A stretch of 64,000 nt of DNA, taken from positions 124,001 to 188,000 of the forward strand of contig NZ_RQER01000011.1 of the NCBI RefSeq assembly GCF_004770615.1, written 5' to 3'. Below the pieces are notes generated by a model that worked only from the letters and a program-made list of their open reading frames with translations, was not told where the DNA came from and ran no database searches. Origin of the DNA: Leptospira langatensis (GTDB lineage: Bacteria > Spirochaetota > Leptospiria > Leptospirales > Leptospiraceae). The translations under genes and the position numbers were made by a program. Of this stretch, positions 51,862-61,958 are shown one piece after another; position 1 is the stretch's first letter; each line of letters begins with the position of its first letter.

Positions 51862-53036
51862 TTCTCTTCTAGATAGAGACGAATTGCTTCTTTCATCACG
51901 GAGAGTCCGATGGGAAGGGAGCTTTCGTCCAGATCGAATTTGGAGCTATGATGAGGATGAACAAATCCCTTCTCCTCATTCATGGAACCTATAAAGAAAT
52001 AGCAACCAGGCACCTTCATGAGGAATGCGGAGAAGTCCTCTCCTCCCATGGTCTTTGTATGCTCTTCCGTAATAGAATCCTGTCCCAAGATATTCTGAGA
52101 TGCCCTTCTCACAAGACTTGCCATATTGGGATCATTGATGGTAGGAGCATTCGTTCTTTCGTATTGAATGATCGCCTTCGCACCGAATGCAGAGGCAGTA
52201 TTCTCTACTACTCTTTTGAAAAGTTCCGGAGCCTTATCGAACATTTCCTTGGTGAAAGTGCGGATCGTGCCTTTTAGTTCCGCAGTTTCCGAGATCACAT
52301 TGAATGCATGACCGGAATGGAAGGCTCCCACAGTCACCACGCAGGAATCCAATGGGTCCGTATTTCGGGAGACAATACTTTGGAGAGCCGTTACGATATG
52401 AGCTCCTACTAAGATGGGATCCACAGTATGCTGAGGCATGGCTCCGTGTCCGCTCACTCCTTGGACGGTGATCTGGAACTCGTCTACGGCCGCCATCATG
52501 GGGCCGTCCACTACGCCTACCTTACCTACAGGGATATGGTTCCAAACATGAAGAGCGAGGGCTGCGGATACATTGTATTTTTCTAATATACCTTCTTCTA
52601 TCATTTTGTCGGCGCCTTGTCCGCCTTCCTCGGCGGGTTGGAACACCAGTAAGACTCGACCCTTTGGAATAATGGATCGGATATCCTCCTTTAGTTCGGA
52701 GGCCAAACCCATTAACACGGAAGTATGAGCGTCGTGTCCGCAGGCATGCATGACACCGCTATGAATGGATGCGTATTCTACTTGGTTTTCTTCTATTATA
52801 GGAAGGGCGTCCATGTCGGCTCGAACGAGCAGGGTCTTGCCCGGGATGCCTGAATCGATCAGACAAGCGATCCCGGTCTTTGCGATCCCTTCCTGAAATT
52901 GGAATCCTAAAGAGCGCAAATGGGCTGCCACAAAGTCGGCCGTTCCCTTTTCTTCGTATTTCAATTCCGGATGCTTATGTATGAAGCGTCTATACTTGAC
53001 TAGTTCTGCAAGTCTGGAAGAAGTTTGAGCAGTCAT
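51858..53036 (-). CDS. M20-family amidohydrolase (N-acyl-amino-acid/hippurate hydrolase-like)
   Basis: The enzyme is 392 residues from ATG 53036. Metal-binding and catalytic residues are seen: [41 protein letters not shown] and [12 protein letters not shown] lid/dimerisation domain is inserted ([18 protein letters not shown]). It hydrolyses an N-acylated amino acid or related amide using two metal ions in the cytoplasm. The open frame continues upstream through the start of the divergent lipoprotein gene but shows no family pattern there, so a longer start is unlikely. Confidence 0.88.
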   Translation of the reverse strand: MTAQTSSRLAELVKYRRFIHKHPELKYEEKGTADFVAAHLRSLGFQFQEGIAKTGIACLIDSGIPGKTLLVRADMDALPIIEENQVEYASIHSGVMHACGHDAHTSVLMGLASELKEDIRSIIPKGRVLLVFQPAEEGGQGADKMIEEGILEKYNVSAALALHVWNHIPVGKVGVVDGPMMAAVDEFQITVQGVSGHGAMPQHTVDPILVGAHIVTALQSIVSRNTDPLDSCVVTVGAFHSGHAFNVISETAELKGTIRTFTKEMFDKAPELFKRVVENTASAFGAKAIIQYERTNAPTINDPNMASLVRRASQNILGQDSITEEHTKTMGGEDFSAFLMKVPGCYFFIGSMNEEKGFVHPHHSSKFDLDESSLPIGLSVMKEAIRLYLEEN

Positions 53037-53166
53037 GAGTAAAGTGTTTTGGAACGGAATCTTTCCAGTCTCTTCTTTTTTAAAGAAGGAGGGCTTTTTC
53101 ATTCGGAATCCCTGCAATCTAGAAAGCTTAGGGTTGTTTTTATCAAAGAAGAAGGATGCAATTCGA

Positions 53167-54399
53167 ATGCAAATGGGTTTTGGGATGAAAAAGAATGGAG
53201 CCAGACTTCTTCTGATAGGGATTGCACATTTTGTTTTCTGTCTAGGGTGTAAACCGCCTGGAAATTCTTCTATACTCCCTCTCTTTTTCTTGGGGGAAAG
53301 CAAATGCACGGAGTCTAGGGTCCCTTCTTGTCTAAAGACTACCGAGATCGCTTCCGGTTTTAGTGCGTCTCTTTTTGTAGGAGCTCCTACAGGAGATACG
53401 ACCCGTCTTTTCGTGGTGGAGCAGGGAGGAAAGATCCGGATCATTAAGAACGATACAGTACTCGGAACTCCTTTTTTAGATATAGGGTCCGAAGGAACGG
53501 ATCTCATCGATTTTTCCGGCGAAAGAGGATTACTCGGTCTCGCATTCCATCCCAATTATTCTTCTAACGGAAGATTCTGGGTGGATTATACCCGCAAGTC
53601 CGACGGTGCCATAGTACTTGCAGAGTATTCACGCTCGGCAGGGGATCCGGATATAGCGGATCCTTCTCCTGTGAAGGAAGTATTCAATATTTCTAAACCT
53701 TTCGCAAATCATAACGGGGGAATGATCGCATTCGGACCGGACGGATTCCTGTACATTGGAACTGGGGATGGGGGAGGTGCCGGAGATCCGAACGGGAACG
53801 CGCAGAACCTGGAAGTGGGGCTCGGTAAGATCCTCAGGATCGATGTAGATTCTTATCCGACTCCCGCTCCTGGAAATAGACCCGCTACAGGTTTAGAAAA
53901 TCCTCATATATGGGACTGGGGACTTCGAAATCCTTGGAGATTCAGTTTTGATAGAAGCAATGGGGACCTGTACATTGCGGATGTGGGACAGAGTCTATAC
54001 GAAGAATTGAATATAGAAGCTTCCGGCCAAGGATTGAAAAACTATGGATGGAAGATCATGGAAGGCAAGCATTGCTTTAGTCCTTCTTTTGGATGTTCCG
54101 TTACCGGGATCACACAACCTCAATTAGAATACACTCATTTCACGGGACAGGCGATCACAGGTGGTTATGTGTATCGTGGAACGAATCTACCAGACTATGT
54201 GGGAAGGTATTTTTACGGGGACTTCATGACCCAAAGAATATGGTCCCTGGTTTGGGACGGGACCAAGATTGACAATATCATCGAGCACACCCAAGAGATG
54301 GGATTTCACTCTCCGCTTCCTTCCTTTGGGGAAGATGCAAACGGAGAGATCTATATCGTGGATTATAGCGGAAGGATACTAAGAATCGATGCTCAATAG
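53167..54399 (+). CDS. PQQ-type sugar dehydrogenase-like lipoprotein (sGDH/HHIP fold)
   Basis: The protein (410 residues from ATG 53167, with AAGGA upstream) has a lipoprotein signal ending in VFCLGC. The mature part is a six-bladed propeller of the soluble glucose dehydrogenase family: [75 protein letters not shown], and [23 protein letters not shown] dependence is likely by family, but the protein could bind other ligands. A perfect 16-base palindrome lies within the coding region at 53376-53391. Confidence 0.85.
   Translation: MQMGFGMKKNGARLLLIGIAHFVFCLGCKPPGNSSILPLFFLGESKCTESRVPSCLKTTEIASGFSASLFVGAPTGDTTRLFVVEQGGKIRIIKNDTVLGTPFLDIGSEGTDLIDFSGERGLLGLAFHPNYSSNGRFWVDYTRKSDGAIVLAEYSRSAGDPDIADPSPVKEVFNISKPFANHNGGMIAFGPDGFLYIGTGDGGGAGDPNGNAQNLEVGLGKILRIDVDSYPTPAPGNRPATGLENPHIWDWGLRNPWRFSFDRSNGDLYIADVGQSLYEELNIEASGQGLKNYGWKIMEGKHCFSPSFGCSVTGITQPQLEYTHFTGQAITGGYVYRGTNLPDYVGRYFYGDFMTQRIWSLVWDGTKIDNIIEHTQEMGFHSPLPSFGEDANGEIYIVDYSGRILRIDAQ
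53376..53391. repeat. Perfect palindrome TGTAGGAGCTCCTACA inside a coding region
   Basis: The same word appears between genes at 32308 in a variant form (TTGTAGGA/TCCTACAA) and in part at 56754. It matches a recurring 16-mer type that I remember from Leptospira intergenic regions; here it encodes part of FVGAPTG. Confidence 0.5.
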
Positions 54400-54400
54400 A

Positions 54401-55975
54401 TCACAAGGTCCTATCGTACTCGCTTAATTCCCTTTTCCAGACTTGGGTTCCGCAATAATGATCTCCTTCCGGGCAGTACGGTTTCACGTCTCCCTGGAGT
54501 CGGATCCAGCAAGGAGCCTTGATCCATTTCGCGATCTGAGGATGGACCTGGTTTAGGTCCGTAAGCTCGTTTATGGAAGCTTGGAAGATCTCTTCTTGGG
54601 CATTGTAGCAGGTGCGAGCTCTCCATTTATGATGAAGGTTCAGTAGGTCCCCGCCTTCATAGAAACGGATCGGGAAGGCGTTCGGAAGAAGATACGAAGC
54701 ATATTCCGCGCTTCCTCCTGCCTCGATAAAACGGTTCAGGTTCTTGAAGATCCCATCCATCTTCCTTCTATACGTTTCTTCTAATTGAGAATATTTTAAT
54801 ACTACTTTCGGAACGATATAGTCCGGCATTCCCGTATACTGGGACATGAGCACCGGTCTTGCTCCTGGGACCATTCTATGTCTTTGGTCCTGGCTATCCG
54901 CAGTATGAGAGATCCTTTTCTTAAATGCATAATGCACATTGAACATGGCCCTTGCCAGAGGGCTCATAGTGGTCTCGTTCAGGGTCGAAGTCAGATGTTT
55001 ATTCTTAGAAGGATCTAGTACCAAGCGGATGGCATCCTCGTCGTTTAAAGAGGACTTAGGGACTCCTAGGACGGAGCGCACAGCCGAGGCCAATACCTCC
55101 GGACCGCTGGAAGAATAAGATACCAAGCGAGAGTAACGTGTGTCCAGATCCTCATCGAATTCCCTCACGAAATTCTTAGCTGCCTCCGGCCTAAACTCGG
55201 AAGAACCGTCCTTATAGAACTCGTGGAAGAATCGGTATTCGGCAGTCTCTTCGAGAGGGATCGGGTCATCCATCTCTTCCACATAGAGAGGATCGATCTC
55301 TCTTACTTTTTCGATCATTGCCTCTACTACGATCCTTTGTTCTTCCGGAACGTCAAAAGAGTTCATGAGGCGATGGTATCTATGGAGAGTGAGCCCATTC
55401 ACCGTGTGATATAGATATGTGAATGTTCCCAAAGGAAGAAGGTAACGTGCTACTTCCAAGCATTTCTTCTTGATCGGTTGCTGCCACTTCTCCGGATAAC
55501 TTGCTCTCGCTTTATAAACCAGGAAATACTCATCCTGGATAAAAGGATGTAATAGCTCTACAAATTCGAAATACGCGTTAGACGCGAATTCGATCGCTTC
55601 CAAATACAATTCTCTTTGCTCTCCGCTGAGGGAAGGGGGAATATAATAATTCTCCTTTTTGACTTCGACGTATCTTTGGCTCACCTGCTCGGAGTTATAG
55701 TAAGGGTGGGAATGTAAAAAGGACCAAACGAACTGTCGGGAAACCTTGTCCAAGGTAAAAATAAAATGAGGATGTTGGCGAGTAGTTAGGTGGCCCGCCT
55801 TCTTGGTGGACTTGGCCACTTTGTCCCGGATTTCCAGGGATTTTTCCGTGCGGACCATATCCTCGGGAAGAAGGACCCCTTTGGAAGAGTAGCAAGTCCT
55901 TGCAGAAGCGATTGCAAGATTGAATGGCTCCTTGGTTGCATCTAGTAGTTGGACAATTGGTTTCTGGCTTTCCAT
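54401..55975 (-). CDS. thyX: Long FAD-dependent thymidylate synthase (ThyX) family protein
   Basis: The protein is about 524 residues, more than twice a typical ThyX, and looks like two ThyX-like halves. The N-terminal half keeps the Ser/Arg-Tyr part of the motif ([15 protein letters not shown]) but has LHS in place of the first RHR. The C-terminal half has RHR ([11 protein letters not shown]) without the following Ser. Long forms are known in some bacteria, such as Chlamydia. ThyX makes dTMP using methylenetetrahydrofolate, FAD and NADPH. ATG 55975 or 56032 are both possible starts. Confidence 0.78.
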   Translation of the reverse strand: MESQKPIVQLLDATKEPFNLAIASARTCYSSKGVLLPEDMVRTEKSLEIRDKVAKSTKKAGHLTTRQHPHFIFTLDKVSRQFVWSFLHSHPYYNSEQVSQRYVEVKKENYYIPPSLSGEQRELYLEAIEFASNAYFEFVELLHPFIQDEYFLVYKARASYPEKWQQPIKKKCLEVARYLLPLGTFTYLYHTVNGLTLHRYHRLMNSFDVPEEQRIVVEAMIEKVREIDPLYVEEMDDPIPLEETAEYRFFHEFYKDGSSEFRPEAAKNFVREFDEDLDTRYSRLVSYSSSGPEVLASAVRSVLGVPKSSLNDEDAIRLVLDPSKNKHLTSTLNETTMSPLARAMFNVHYAFKKRISHTADSQDQRHRMVPGARPVLMSQYTGMPDYIVPKVVLKYSQLEETYRRKMDGIFKNLNRFIEAGGSAEYASYLLPNAFPIRFYEGGDLLNLHHKWRARTCYNAQEEIFQASINELTDLNQVHPQIAKWIKAPCWIRLQGDVKPYCPEGDHYCGTQVWKRELSEYDRTL

Positions 55976-56122
55976 GGGGGTTTGCTTACTCCGGAGCACT
56001 AACTTGGAATTCGGAGTAAAAGCGGAAAGCAAATTTCGGACATAATTCGCTAGTTATGTCTCGTATCAGGGATATTCTGGGGCTTGTAGGATCTTCGACA
56101 GGAAGGAGTTCCTTCTCAAATT

Positions 56123-56150
56123 TTGCTTGCATATAGTTACAAATTACAAT
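56123..56150 (+). promoter_or_regulatory. Candidate promoter for the aldo/keto reductase-TetR pair
   Basis: TTGCTT (56123-56128) and TACAAT (56145-56150) are spaced by 16 bases. The start of transcription would fall near 56157, inside the right arm of the operator-like palindrome. TATAAT at 56154 is an alternative -10. Confidence 0.45.
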
Positions 56151-56172
56151 ATATATAATTTGAAACTATATG
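56130..56172. promoter_or_regulatory. Candidate TetR operator: 17-base inverted repeat
   Basis: CATATAGTTACAAATTA (56130-56146) and TAATTTGAAACTATATG (56156-56172) are reverse complements with one mismatch and a 9-base spacer. It covers the promoter of the AKR gene, whose partner 995 bases on is a TetR regulator. The simplest reading is autoregulation by that protein. Confidence 0.7.
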
Positions 56173-56183
56173 GAGGTTTCCGA

Positions 56184-57173
56184 ATGCAATTACGAAAATT
56201 AGGTACAAATGGTCCCATGGTTTCCGAGCTGAGTCTGGGCTGCATGGGAATGTCCGACTTTTATGGCACCAAGGAAACGAGGGATCGGAAGGAATCCATC
56301 GCGACCATTCACGCTGCTCTGGATGCAGGGGTGAATTTGCTGAATACAGGGGACTTTTACGGGATTGGCCACAATGAGCTTTTGATCTCCGAGGCGATAA
56401 AGACTCGGTCGGAAAAGCCTTTGATCAGTGTGAAGTTCGGAGCACTTCGTACTCCGTCGGGAGATTTTATCGGCTATGACGCTAGACCTTCTTCTGTGAA
56501 GAATTTTGCGGCTCATACTCTGACAAGGCTCGGGACCGACGTGATCGATATTTACCAGCCTTCTCGTGTGGATCCGAGTGTTCCAATCGAGGAAACGGTC
56601 GGCGCGATCGCGGAGCTGATCCAGGATGGGAAGGTCCGTTATCTCGGACTCTCGGAGGCTTCTCCCGAAAATCTCCGAAGAGCTCATAAGGTGCATCCTG
56701 TCACCGCTCTCGAAGTGGAATATTCCTTGGCGACCAGAGTGATCGAGAAGGAGCTCCTACAAACAGCAAGAGAACTGGGAGTGAGTGTCGTCGCTTACGG
56801 AGTGGTAGGAAGAGGACTTCTTACTGGGGCGATCGAGACCAAGTTGGGAGTCGCGGATTTTAGGGCCAATTCTCCTCGCTTTCAGGGAAAAAACCTTGAA
56901 GCGAATTTGGAACGTGTGAGTCTGCTTCAAGAGCTTGCCAAGAAGAAGGGTTGTAGCACCGCTCAACTCGCGATCGCTTGGGTACTGCACAAGGGAGCTG
57001 ATATCGTTCCTCTCATTGGATCTACGAGAAGGGCGAGTCTGAAAGAGAATCTGGAAGCGCAGTCCGTGAAACTAAGCGCCGAAGAAATAAAGACTCTGGA
57101 CGAGACCTTCCCCGAAGGAAGCTTCCAAGGAGACAGATATCCTGCCCATGGGATGCAGCTCGTAGTTAAATGA
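56184..57173 (+). CDS. Aldo/keto reductase-family protein with altered catalytic tetrad
   Basis: The fold is a TIM-barrel AKR of 329 residues: RKLGTNGPMVSELSLGCMGM, NLLNTGDFYGIGHNELL, LISVKFGALR, DIYQPSRVDPSVPIEETVGA and VPLIGSTRRASLKENL. Of the AKR tetrad (Asp, Tyr, Lys, His), Tyr59 and Lys84 are present, but Asp is Asn54 and His is Ser127. The QPSRVDPSVPIE version occurs in a recognisable subset of AKRs. NADPH binding at the C-terminal motif is likely. ATG 56184 has GGAGG. The TetR gene starts 4 bases after the stop. Confidence 0.83.
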   Translation: MQLRKLGTNGPMVSELSLGCMGMSDFYGTKETRDRKESIATIHAALDAGVNLLNTGDFYGIGHNELLISEAIKTRSEKPLISVKFGALRTPSGDFIGYDARPSSVKNFAAHTLTRLGTDVIDIYQPSRVDPSVPIEETVGAIAELIQDGKVRYLGLSEASPENLRRAHKVHPVTALEVEYSLATRVIEKELLQTARELGVSVVAYGVVGRGLLTGAIETKLGVADFRANSPRFQGKNLEANLERVSLLQELAKKKGCSTAQLAIAWVLHKGADIVPLIGSTRRASLKENLEAQSVKLSAEEIKTLDETFPEGSFQGDRYPAHGMQLVVK

Positions 57174-57177
57174 ACGA

Positions 57178-57780
57178 ATGCCTAAGACTGGTCTAAAACC
57201 GGAAGAACTGCAAGAAAAAGTGCTCGATGCCGCCGAAATGGAAATTCGTCGGAATGGTGTCGAGCGCCTGAAGTTAACCGATGTTGCTCGGACCTTAAAC
57301 GTAAGTCACGCCGCTCTCTATAAACATTTCGCAGACAAAGAAGCTTTGCTCGATTCCATTTCCAAAAGATGGTTGGATCGCATAGACACGGCCTTAGAAG
57401 AAGTTACTTCTCGTCCTGGGTCCTTGGAGCAAAAGATAGAAGATTGGTTTCTCACTCTTCACAAAATGAAACGGGAGAAGGTGCAGTCCGACCCTCGTAT
57501 CTTTACCGCATTCAATATGTCCGCCGAAAAGACTAGGCCTTTCGTCCAAAAACATTTGCAAAGCATGCACGATCAGTTGCAAAAGATAGTGGGGGAAGGA
57601 ATAAAAGAAGGTTTATTTTTTTGTAATACTCCTTTGGAAGGAGCAAAGATCCTATTCGATGGGACTCTGGCTTTTCATCATCCTCGCATCGTATTTGAAC
57701 GGATCTCCGAAGACAGGATCGATCTCTTGAAAGCAGTCGTTCGAGCCCTGATCTCCGGCTTAAAGGAAAAGAAGAACTAG
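57178..57780 (+). CDS. TetR/AcrR-family transcriptional repressor
   Basis: The N-terminal HTH is clear at residues 10-57 (LQEKVLDAAEMEIRRNGVER then TDVARTLNVSHAALYKHFADKEALLDSI). The C-terminal 140 residues form the usual ligand-binding helices (GVKE-like). It is co-transcribed with the AKR gene and the 17-bp-arm palindrome at 56130-56172 is the likely target. Typical action: repression released by a small molecule, possibly a reactive aldehyde handled by the AKR; that ligand is inference. Convergent with the RND gene. Confidence 0.88.
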   Translation: MPKTGLKPEELQEKVLDAAEMEIRRNGVERLKLTDVARTLNVSHAALYKHFADKEALLDSISKRWLDRIDTALEEVTSRPGSLEQKIEDWFLTLHKMKREKVQSDPRIFTAFNMSAEKTRPFVQKHLQSMHDQLQKIVGEGIKEGLFFCNTPLEGAKILFDGTLAFHHPRIVFERISEDRIDLLKAVVRALISGLKEKKN

Positions 57781-57800
57781 ATCCTGAAAGGTCCGCAAGG

Positions 57801-60800
57801 TTAACGTTTCGTCTTCTTCTTGCTCCCGTTCTTGCTACGTTTGGATTTGGAGAAGGAGTCTTCCTCCTCTTCTTCCAGGATCTCCTCCGAATCCCAAGAG
57901 ATCTCTTGTAATGGTTGCGTAGGTTCCGAGAGTCTTTCCTGAACCCTAGATGCTTGGAACTCTGCCTCTAATTTCCTTTTCTGGGCTCCCTTTCTTCTTT
58001 CCTGGTGCTGATATATATTCAGTAGGAACTCCATCACGATCGGAAGAAGTACCCGCGAGAGAACGGTCGCCACTATGACCCCGAAGATGACTACGGTCGC
58101 GAGAGGTCTTTGCACTTCCGCTCCCGCCATGGTAGAGATTGCCATAGGAATGAATCCTACCGCAGCGATGATCTCAGTTGTCATTACTGGACGAAGGGAA
58201 TGCAATCCGGCAGAGATCACCGCCTTGGAGATCTCTGCTCCCTTGGCGAGTTCTTCTTTTAACGTAGAGGCATAAACGACGCCGTTCAATACTGCGATAC
58301 CGCTTACTGCGATAAATCCTACACCTGCGGGAATACTGAAAGGAAGTCCTCGGAGCACAAGTCCTATGATCCCGCCTGCGACTGCAAGTGGTACTACAAT
58401 GAACACTCCTGCAGCATAATATACGTTGCCGAAGGCAGCAATAAGCATGACAAATATGATTGCGAGTGCGATAGGGACCACTAGGATCAATCTGTTCTTC
58501 GCTCTTTGGAAGTTCTCGAATTGTCCTCCCCAGTCCGTTCTATATCCTTCGGGAAGGTTCTTTTCTATCTCTTCGGTGACTTTTTGTGCTTCGTTTACGA
58601 AGCCTACTAGGTCCCTTCCTCTCACGTTGGCCTCTACCATGATCCTACGTTTAAGGGATTCTCTATAGATAGCTGCGGGTCCTTCTACGAATTCGATGGA
58701 AGCTACCTGTCCAAGAGGGATGGTGAATCCTCCTGAGGTCATGACCGGGATATTCTCTAACTTATCCAGATCGGAGACATCCAATTGCAAGCGGACCACC
58801 AGGTCGAAGCGTTTGAAGCCTTCGAATACCTTTCCGGCCCTTCTTCCGATCCGTAAGGACTCCACAGTAGTGAGGATCTCTTCGGCCTCCACTCCGTAAC
58901 GGGCCATTTTCTGTCTGTCTGCCTTGATCTGTATTAAAGGAAGTCCTAATACTCTTTGTACTCTTAGGTCTGCGGCTCCAGGGACCTTGCGTATCTTTTC
59001 TGCGAATTTTCCCGCGGTGTCCTTTAGGGTTTGCAGATCGTCCCCGTAGATCTTGATCACTACGTCTGCCTTGGATCCGGAGAGAAGTGCGTTCACCCTG
59101 TTCTCTATCGGTTGAGACAAAGAGATAGTGCTCGAAGGAACCGATTTCAGAATGGCATCCTTCATCTTGTCCATGAGTTCGTCCCTAGAAGAAGCGCTTA
59201 CCCATTCCTTATGAGGAGTGAGCTTGACTGTTGTTTCTCCTTCTTCTGTTCCGATGGGTTCTGCAGCGGACTCTCCTCTTCCCATCTTACTTACGATACT
59301 AACTGCTTCCGGAAATTGAGCGATTACCTTCTCCATTTCCGTATTTGTATCCCTGGAATAATTGATCGCCGTGGAAGGGAGGCGTTTGATATCGATCGCG
59401 AACTCTCCTTCGTCGATACGAGGTAAGAACTCGGAACCCAATGTGGATCCTAATATTAAAGAAGCTGCAAATACTCCCAAACCTGCTCTAAGGAAAAGCT
59501 GCTTATTTGCCATTCCAAAATGAAGTAGTTGTAGATATTTCTCTTCTGCCATATCCCAGAACTTACTATGATGAAAGATGGGCTTTTGGAAGATAATGCT
59601 AACTGCAGCCGGGAAGGTAGTGAGAGAGAATAATAGAGCCATAAAAAGAGAAATGGCTACAGTCATTGCCATTGGCTGGAACATTCTTCCTTCTACACCT
59701 TCTAAGGTCATGAGGGGAAGATATACGAGCAGGATAATTCCCACAGAGAACGTCGCGGCCCTGGCCACTCTCACGCAGGATTCTGTGATGATCTGTTCGG
59801 CAGCGAGCTTTCTATCTTCTTGAGAATTTTGTAATTCGTAAAAGGACTTCTTCAAAATGAAACCGTGGAGCACTGACTCCAACATCACAATGGTCCCATC
59901 TACAAGGAGTCCGAAGTCAAGTGCGCCGAGAGACATTAGATTTCCCACGATCCCGAACATCCTCATGAAGATGGTAGCCGCAAGCATCGGGATGGGAATG
60001 GCCAAGCTAACAAGCAGGGCTCCTTTTACTGTCCCGAGAGCTAGTATTAGAACGATGATGACTAAGACAGCTGCTTCTGCTAGATTCGTGAAGATGGTCC
60101 CGAGAGTCCTTCCGATGAATTCGGAACGATCATAGAAGGTAACGATCTTCATTCCTTCCGGAAGTCTGGATCGTAGGACCTCTATTTTTTCCTTCACTCT
60201 CTTTACTACTTCCAAGGAATTTTGGCCCATGAGCATCATTGCGGTGGCGCCAACGACTTCTCCCTTGGCATCCTTGGTCATCAGTCCGAATCTAAGTGCG
60301 GGACCTGTCTCTACGGTAGCGATTTGTCCCAGAAGAAGAGGAACTCCGTCTCTTTCCGTTTTAACGGCTACGTTACGTATCTCTTCTATGGTCTTGAATT
60401 GGCTCTCTCCTCGGATCACGATCTGCTCCGAGCCTTTAGAAATATAACCGCCACCGGTATTCTGGTTGGAGCTTTCCAGTTTTTCGCAGAGTTGGGAAAG
60501 TGTAATATTATGAACTGCTAATCTTTGGGGATCTATTTTGATCTGATATTGTCTCGCTTCCCCACCGACGATGTTTACATCGATGATCCCTTCCGTGGAT
60601 TTGATCTCCCTGGCAAGTTCCCACTCCATATAGGTCCTGAGCTCTTCAGGGGTATGTCGATCGCTTGTAAGAACGAATTCATAAATATCCCCTAGACCGG
60701 TAGCGATAGGAGAAAGTTCCGGCGAACCGTATCCTTTCGGGATCACTGCCTCTGCCGCTCTCAATCTCTCGTTGATAAGCTGTCTTGCAAAGTAGATGTC

Positions 60801-61103
60801 GGTCCCATCCTTGAACACGACGGTCACACTGCTCACTCCCGTTCTTGAAATGGAACGGATCTCGGTGACATGAGGAATTCCAGTGAGCTCCATCTCGATC
60901 GGATAGGTGATGAATTGCTCCACCTCTACCGGAGAAAGACCGGGAGACTGAGTGACCACGGAGACCTGGACGTTGGTAATGTCCGGGATGGCGTCGATAG
61001 AGAGTTGATACGCATTATACAATCCCACTACGGTAACGAGTCCGGTTAGGATCAGAATGATGATCCTATTCTTAATGGAGATGCGTATCAGTTTGTCTAT
61101 CAT
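57801..61103 (-). CDS. CzcA/CusA-type RND efflux pump (inner-membrane transporter)
   Basis: At 1100 residues it has about 12 transmembrane helices and two large periplasmic domains. The proton-relay signature of heavy-metal RND pumps is present in helix 4: [14 protein letters not shown] (two Asp, one Glu). N terminus [20 protein letters not shown] is typical. A 70-residue cytoplasmic tail ends with an acidic run ([11 protein letters not shown]) then a Lys-rich end. The needed adaptor (CzcB) and outer-membrane factor (CzcC) are not adjacent. It most likely exports divalent or monovalent metal ions. Confidence 0.9.
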   Translation of the reverse strand: MIDKLIRISIKNRIIILILTGLVTVVGLYNAYQLSIDAIPDITNVQVSVVTQSPGLSPVEVEQFITYPIEMELTGIPHVTEIRSISRTGVSSVTVVFKDGTDIYFARQLINERLRAAEAVIPKGYGSPELSPIATGLGDIYEFVLTSDRHTPEELRTYMEWELAREIKSTEGIIDVNIVGGEARQYQIKIDPQRLAVHNITLSQLCEKLESSNQNTGGGYISKGSEQIVIRGESQFKTIEEIRNVAVKTERDGVPLLLGQIATVETGPALRFGLMTKDAKGEVVGATAMMLMGQNSLEVVKRVKEKIEVLRSRLPEGMKIVTFYDRSEFIGRTLGTIFTNLAEAAVLVIIVLILALGTVKGALLVSLAIPIPMLAATIFMRMFGIVGNLMSLGALDFGLLVDGTIVMLESVLHGFILKKSFYELQNSQEDRKLAAEQIITESCVRVARAATFSVGIILLVYLPLMTLEGVEGRMFQPMAMTVAISLFMALLFSLTTFPAAVSIIFQKPIFHHSKFWDMAEEKYLQLLHFGMANKQLFLRAGLGVFAASLILGSTLGSEFLPRIDEGEFAIDIKRLPSTAINYSRDTNTEMEKVIAQFPEAVSIVSKMGRGESAAEPIGTEEGETTVKLTPHKEWVSASSRDELMDKMKDAILKSVPSSTISLSQPIENRVNALLSGSKADVVIKIYGDDLQTLKDTAGKFAEKIRKVPGAADLRVQRVLGLPLIQIKADRQKMARYGVEAEEILTTVESLRIGRRAGKVFEGFKRFDLVVRLQLDVSDLDKLENIPVMTSGGFTIPLGQVASIEFVEGPAAIYRESLKRRIMVEANVRGRDLVGFVNEAQKVTEEIEKNLPEGYRTDWGGQFENFQRAKNRLILVVPIALAIIFVMLIAAFGNVYYAAGVFIVVPLAVAGGIIGLVLRGLPFSIPAGVGFIAVSGIAVLNGVVYASTLKEELAKGAEISKAVISAGLHSLRPVMTTEIIAAVGFIPMAISTMAGAEVQRPLATVVIFGVIVATVLSRVLLPIVMEFLLNIYQHQERRKGAQKRKLEAEFQASRVQERLSEPTQPLQEISWDSEEILEEEEEDSFSKSKRSKNGSKKKTKR

Positions 61104-61158
61104 GGAAGGTCCCCGGGCAAGGATACTTACAGATTCCTAGTCTCAATTTCGTTGTCGA

Positions 61159-61196
61159 ATGGTTTTTCATAAAAACCATCCTCTAAAAAAATGAGG
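61159..61196 (-). terminator. Two adjacent hairpins between methyltransferase and RND genes
   Basis: ATGGTTTTT and AAAAACCAT (61159-61179) pair perfectly around CAT, and CCTC/GAGG (61180-61196) enclose a 9-base A-rich loop. They lie after the methyltransferase stop (61229) and before the RND start (61103). They may end the upstream transcript or act as leader structures of the pump mRNA. Confidence 0.45.
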
Positions 61197-61228
61197 AAGT
61201 AGGGAACGGAGGGAAAGAAGAAGGGTCC

Positions 61229-61957
61229 TTAGATCCTCTTTAAAAGAAGGAAGTGCATTCCTCTCTTCTCTTCCCTTTTTTGGAGTTCGAATTTATGAAT
61301 AGAAAGAGTTTGTAATATTCTATCTATCGGAAGCACCAATTTGTTATACGAACTCATGGCTAGATCCCATTTGTTTTCATTTTTATAATGAAATAGATCT
61401 GTGACCTCGGTCTTTTCCTTTCCAAAAGAAAGAATGCAGGAGAATATCTCGGATCCTGTGTCCCGGACAACGAAACCCATTTTTTCTCCGGGAGTCCCGT
61501 AACTCAGATCTCTATAACTTAAAAATAATAGACTTCCGGGTTTTAGGAAAGAAGACCAGAGTCTGACAAGATCTTCCCATTCCGTTTCGGATTCTAAATG
61601 AGTGATTGTGTCTCCCATGCAGAGTAAGAGTTCGGGAGCCTCTCCTTGGTACAATGCGGAAGATCTGATGTCTGCGACCTTGGTCTGGATGCGCGTGCTC
61701 GGATGTCTAGTCGCAATTTCCTCTAATAGATCTTGGCTGAAGTCGGCAGCTAGAACATCGAATCCTAAATTCTCTAACGGAATGGATTGGATCCCACTTC
61801 CTGCCCCTAGATCCCAAGCGATGGAATTCGATTTGGGAGAGATGCCAAAAGATTGGAATAAGGAGAGATGTTCTTTTTCCTTTTCAGAGAGATCTCCGAG
61901 CATCCAGGAATATCTTTTGGCTAGAAAACTTTCGTAATGTTCTTTAGGAGAACTCAT
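61229..61957 (-). CDS. Class I SAM-dependent methyltransferase
   Basis: The 242-residue protein has motif I AWDLGAGSGIQSIPLENLGF, motif II VLAADFSQDLLEEIA and motif IV-like LLLCMGDTITHLESETEW. The order suits the Methyltransf_25/11 group acting on small molecules. Substrate unknown. Start ATG 61957 lies one base after the adenylate cyclase stop, so the two are likely co-transcribed. Confidence 0.8.
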   Translation of the reverse strand: MSSPKEHYESFLAKRYSWMLGDLSEKEKEHLSLFQSFGISPKSNSIAWDLGAGSGIQSIPLENLGFDVLAADFSQDLLEEIATRHPSTRIQTKVADIRSSALYQGEAPELLLCMGDTITHLESETEWEDLVRLWSSFLKPGSLLFLSYRDLSYGTPGEKMGFVVRDTGSEIFSCILSFGKEKTEVTDLFHYKNENKWDLAMSSYNKLVLPIDRILQTLSIHKFELQKREEKRGMHFLLLKRI

Positions 61958-61958
61958 A

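Noticed and set aside
53037..53555. Upstream extension of the M20 amidohydrolase frame
   Set aside because: It runs antisense through the lipoprotein gene and has no family pattern.
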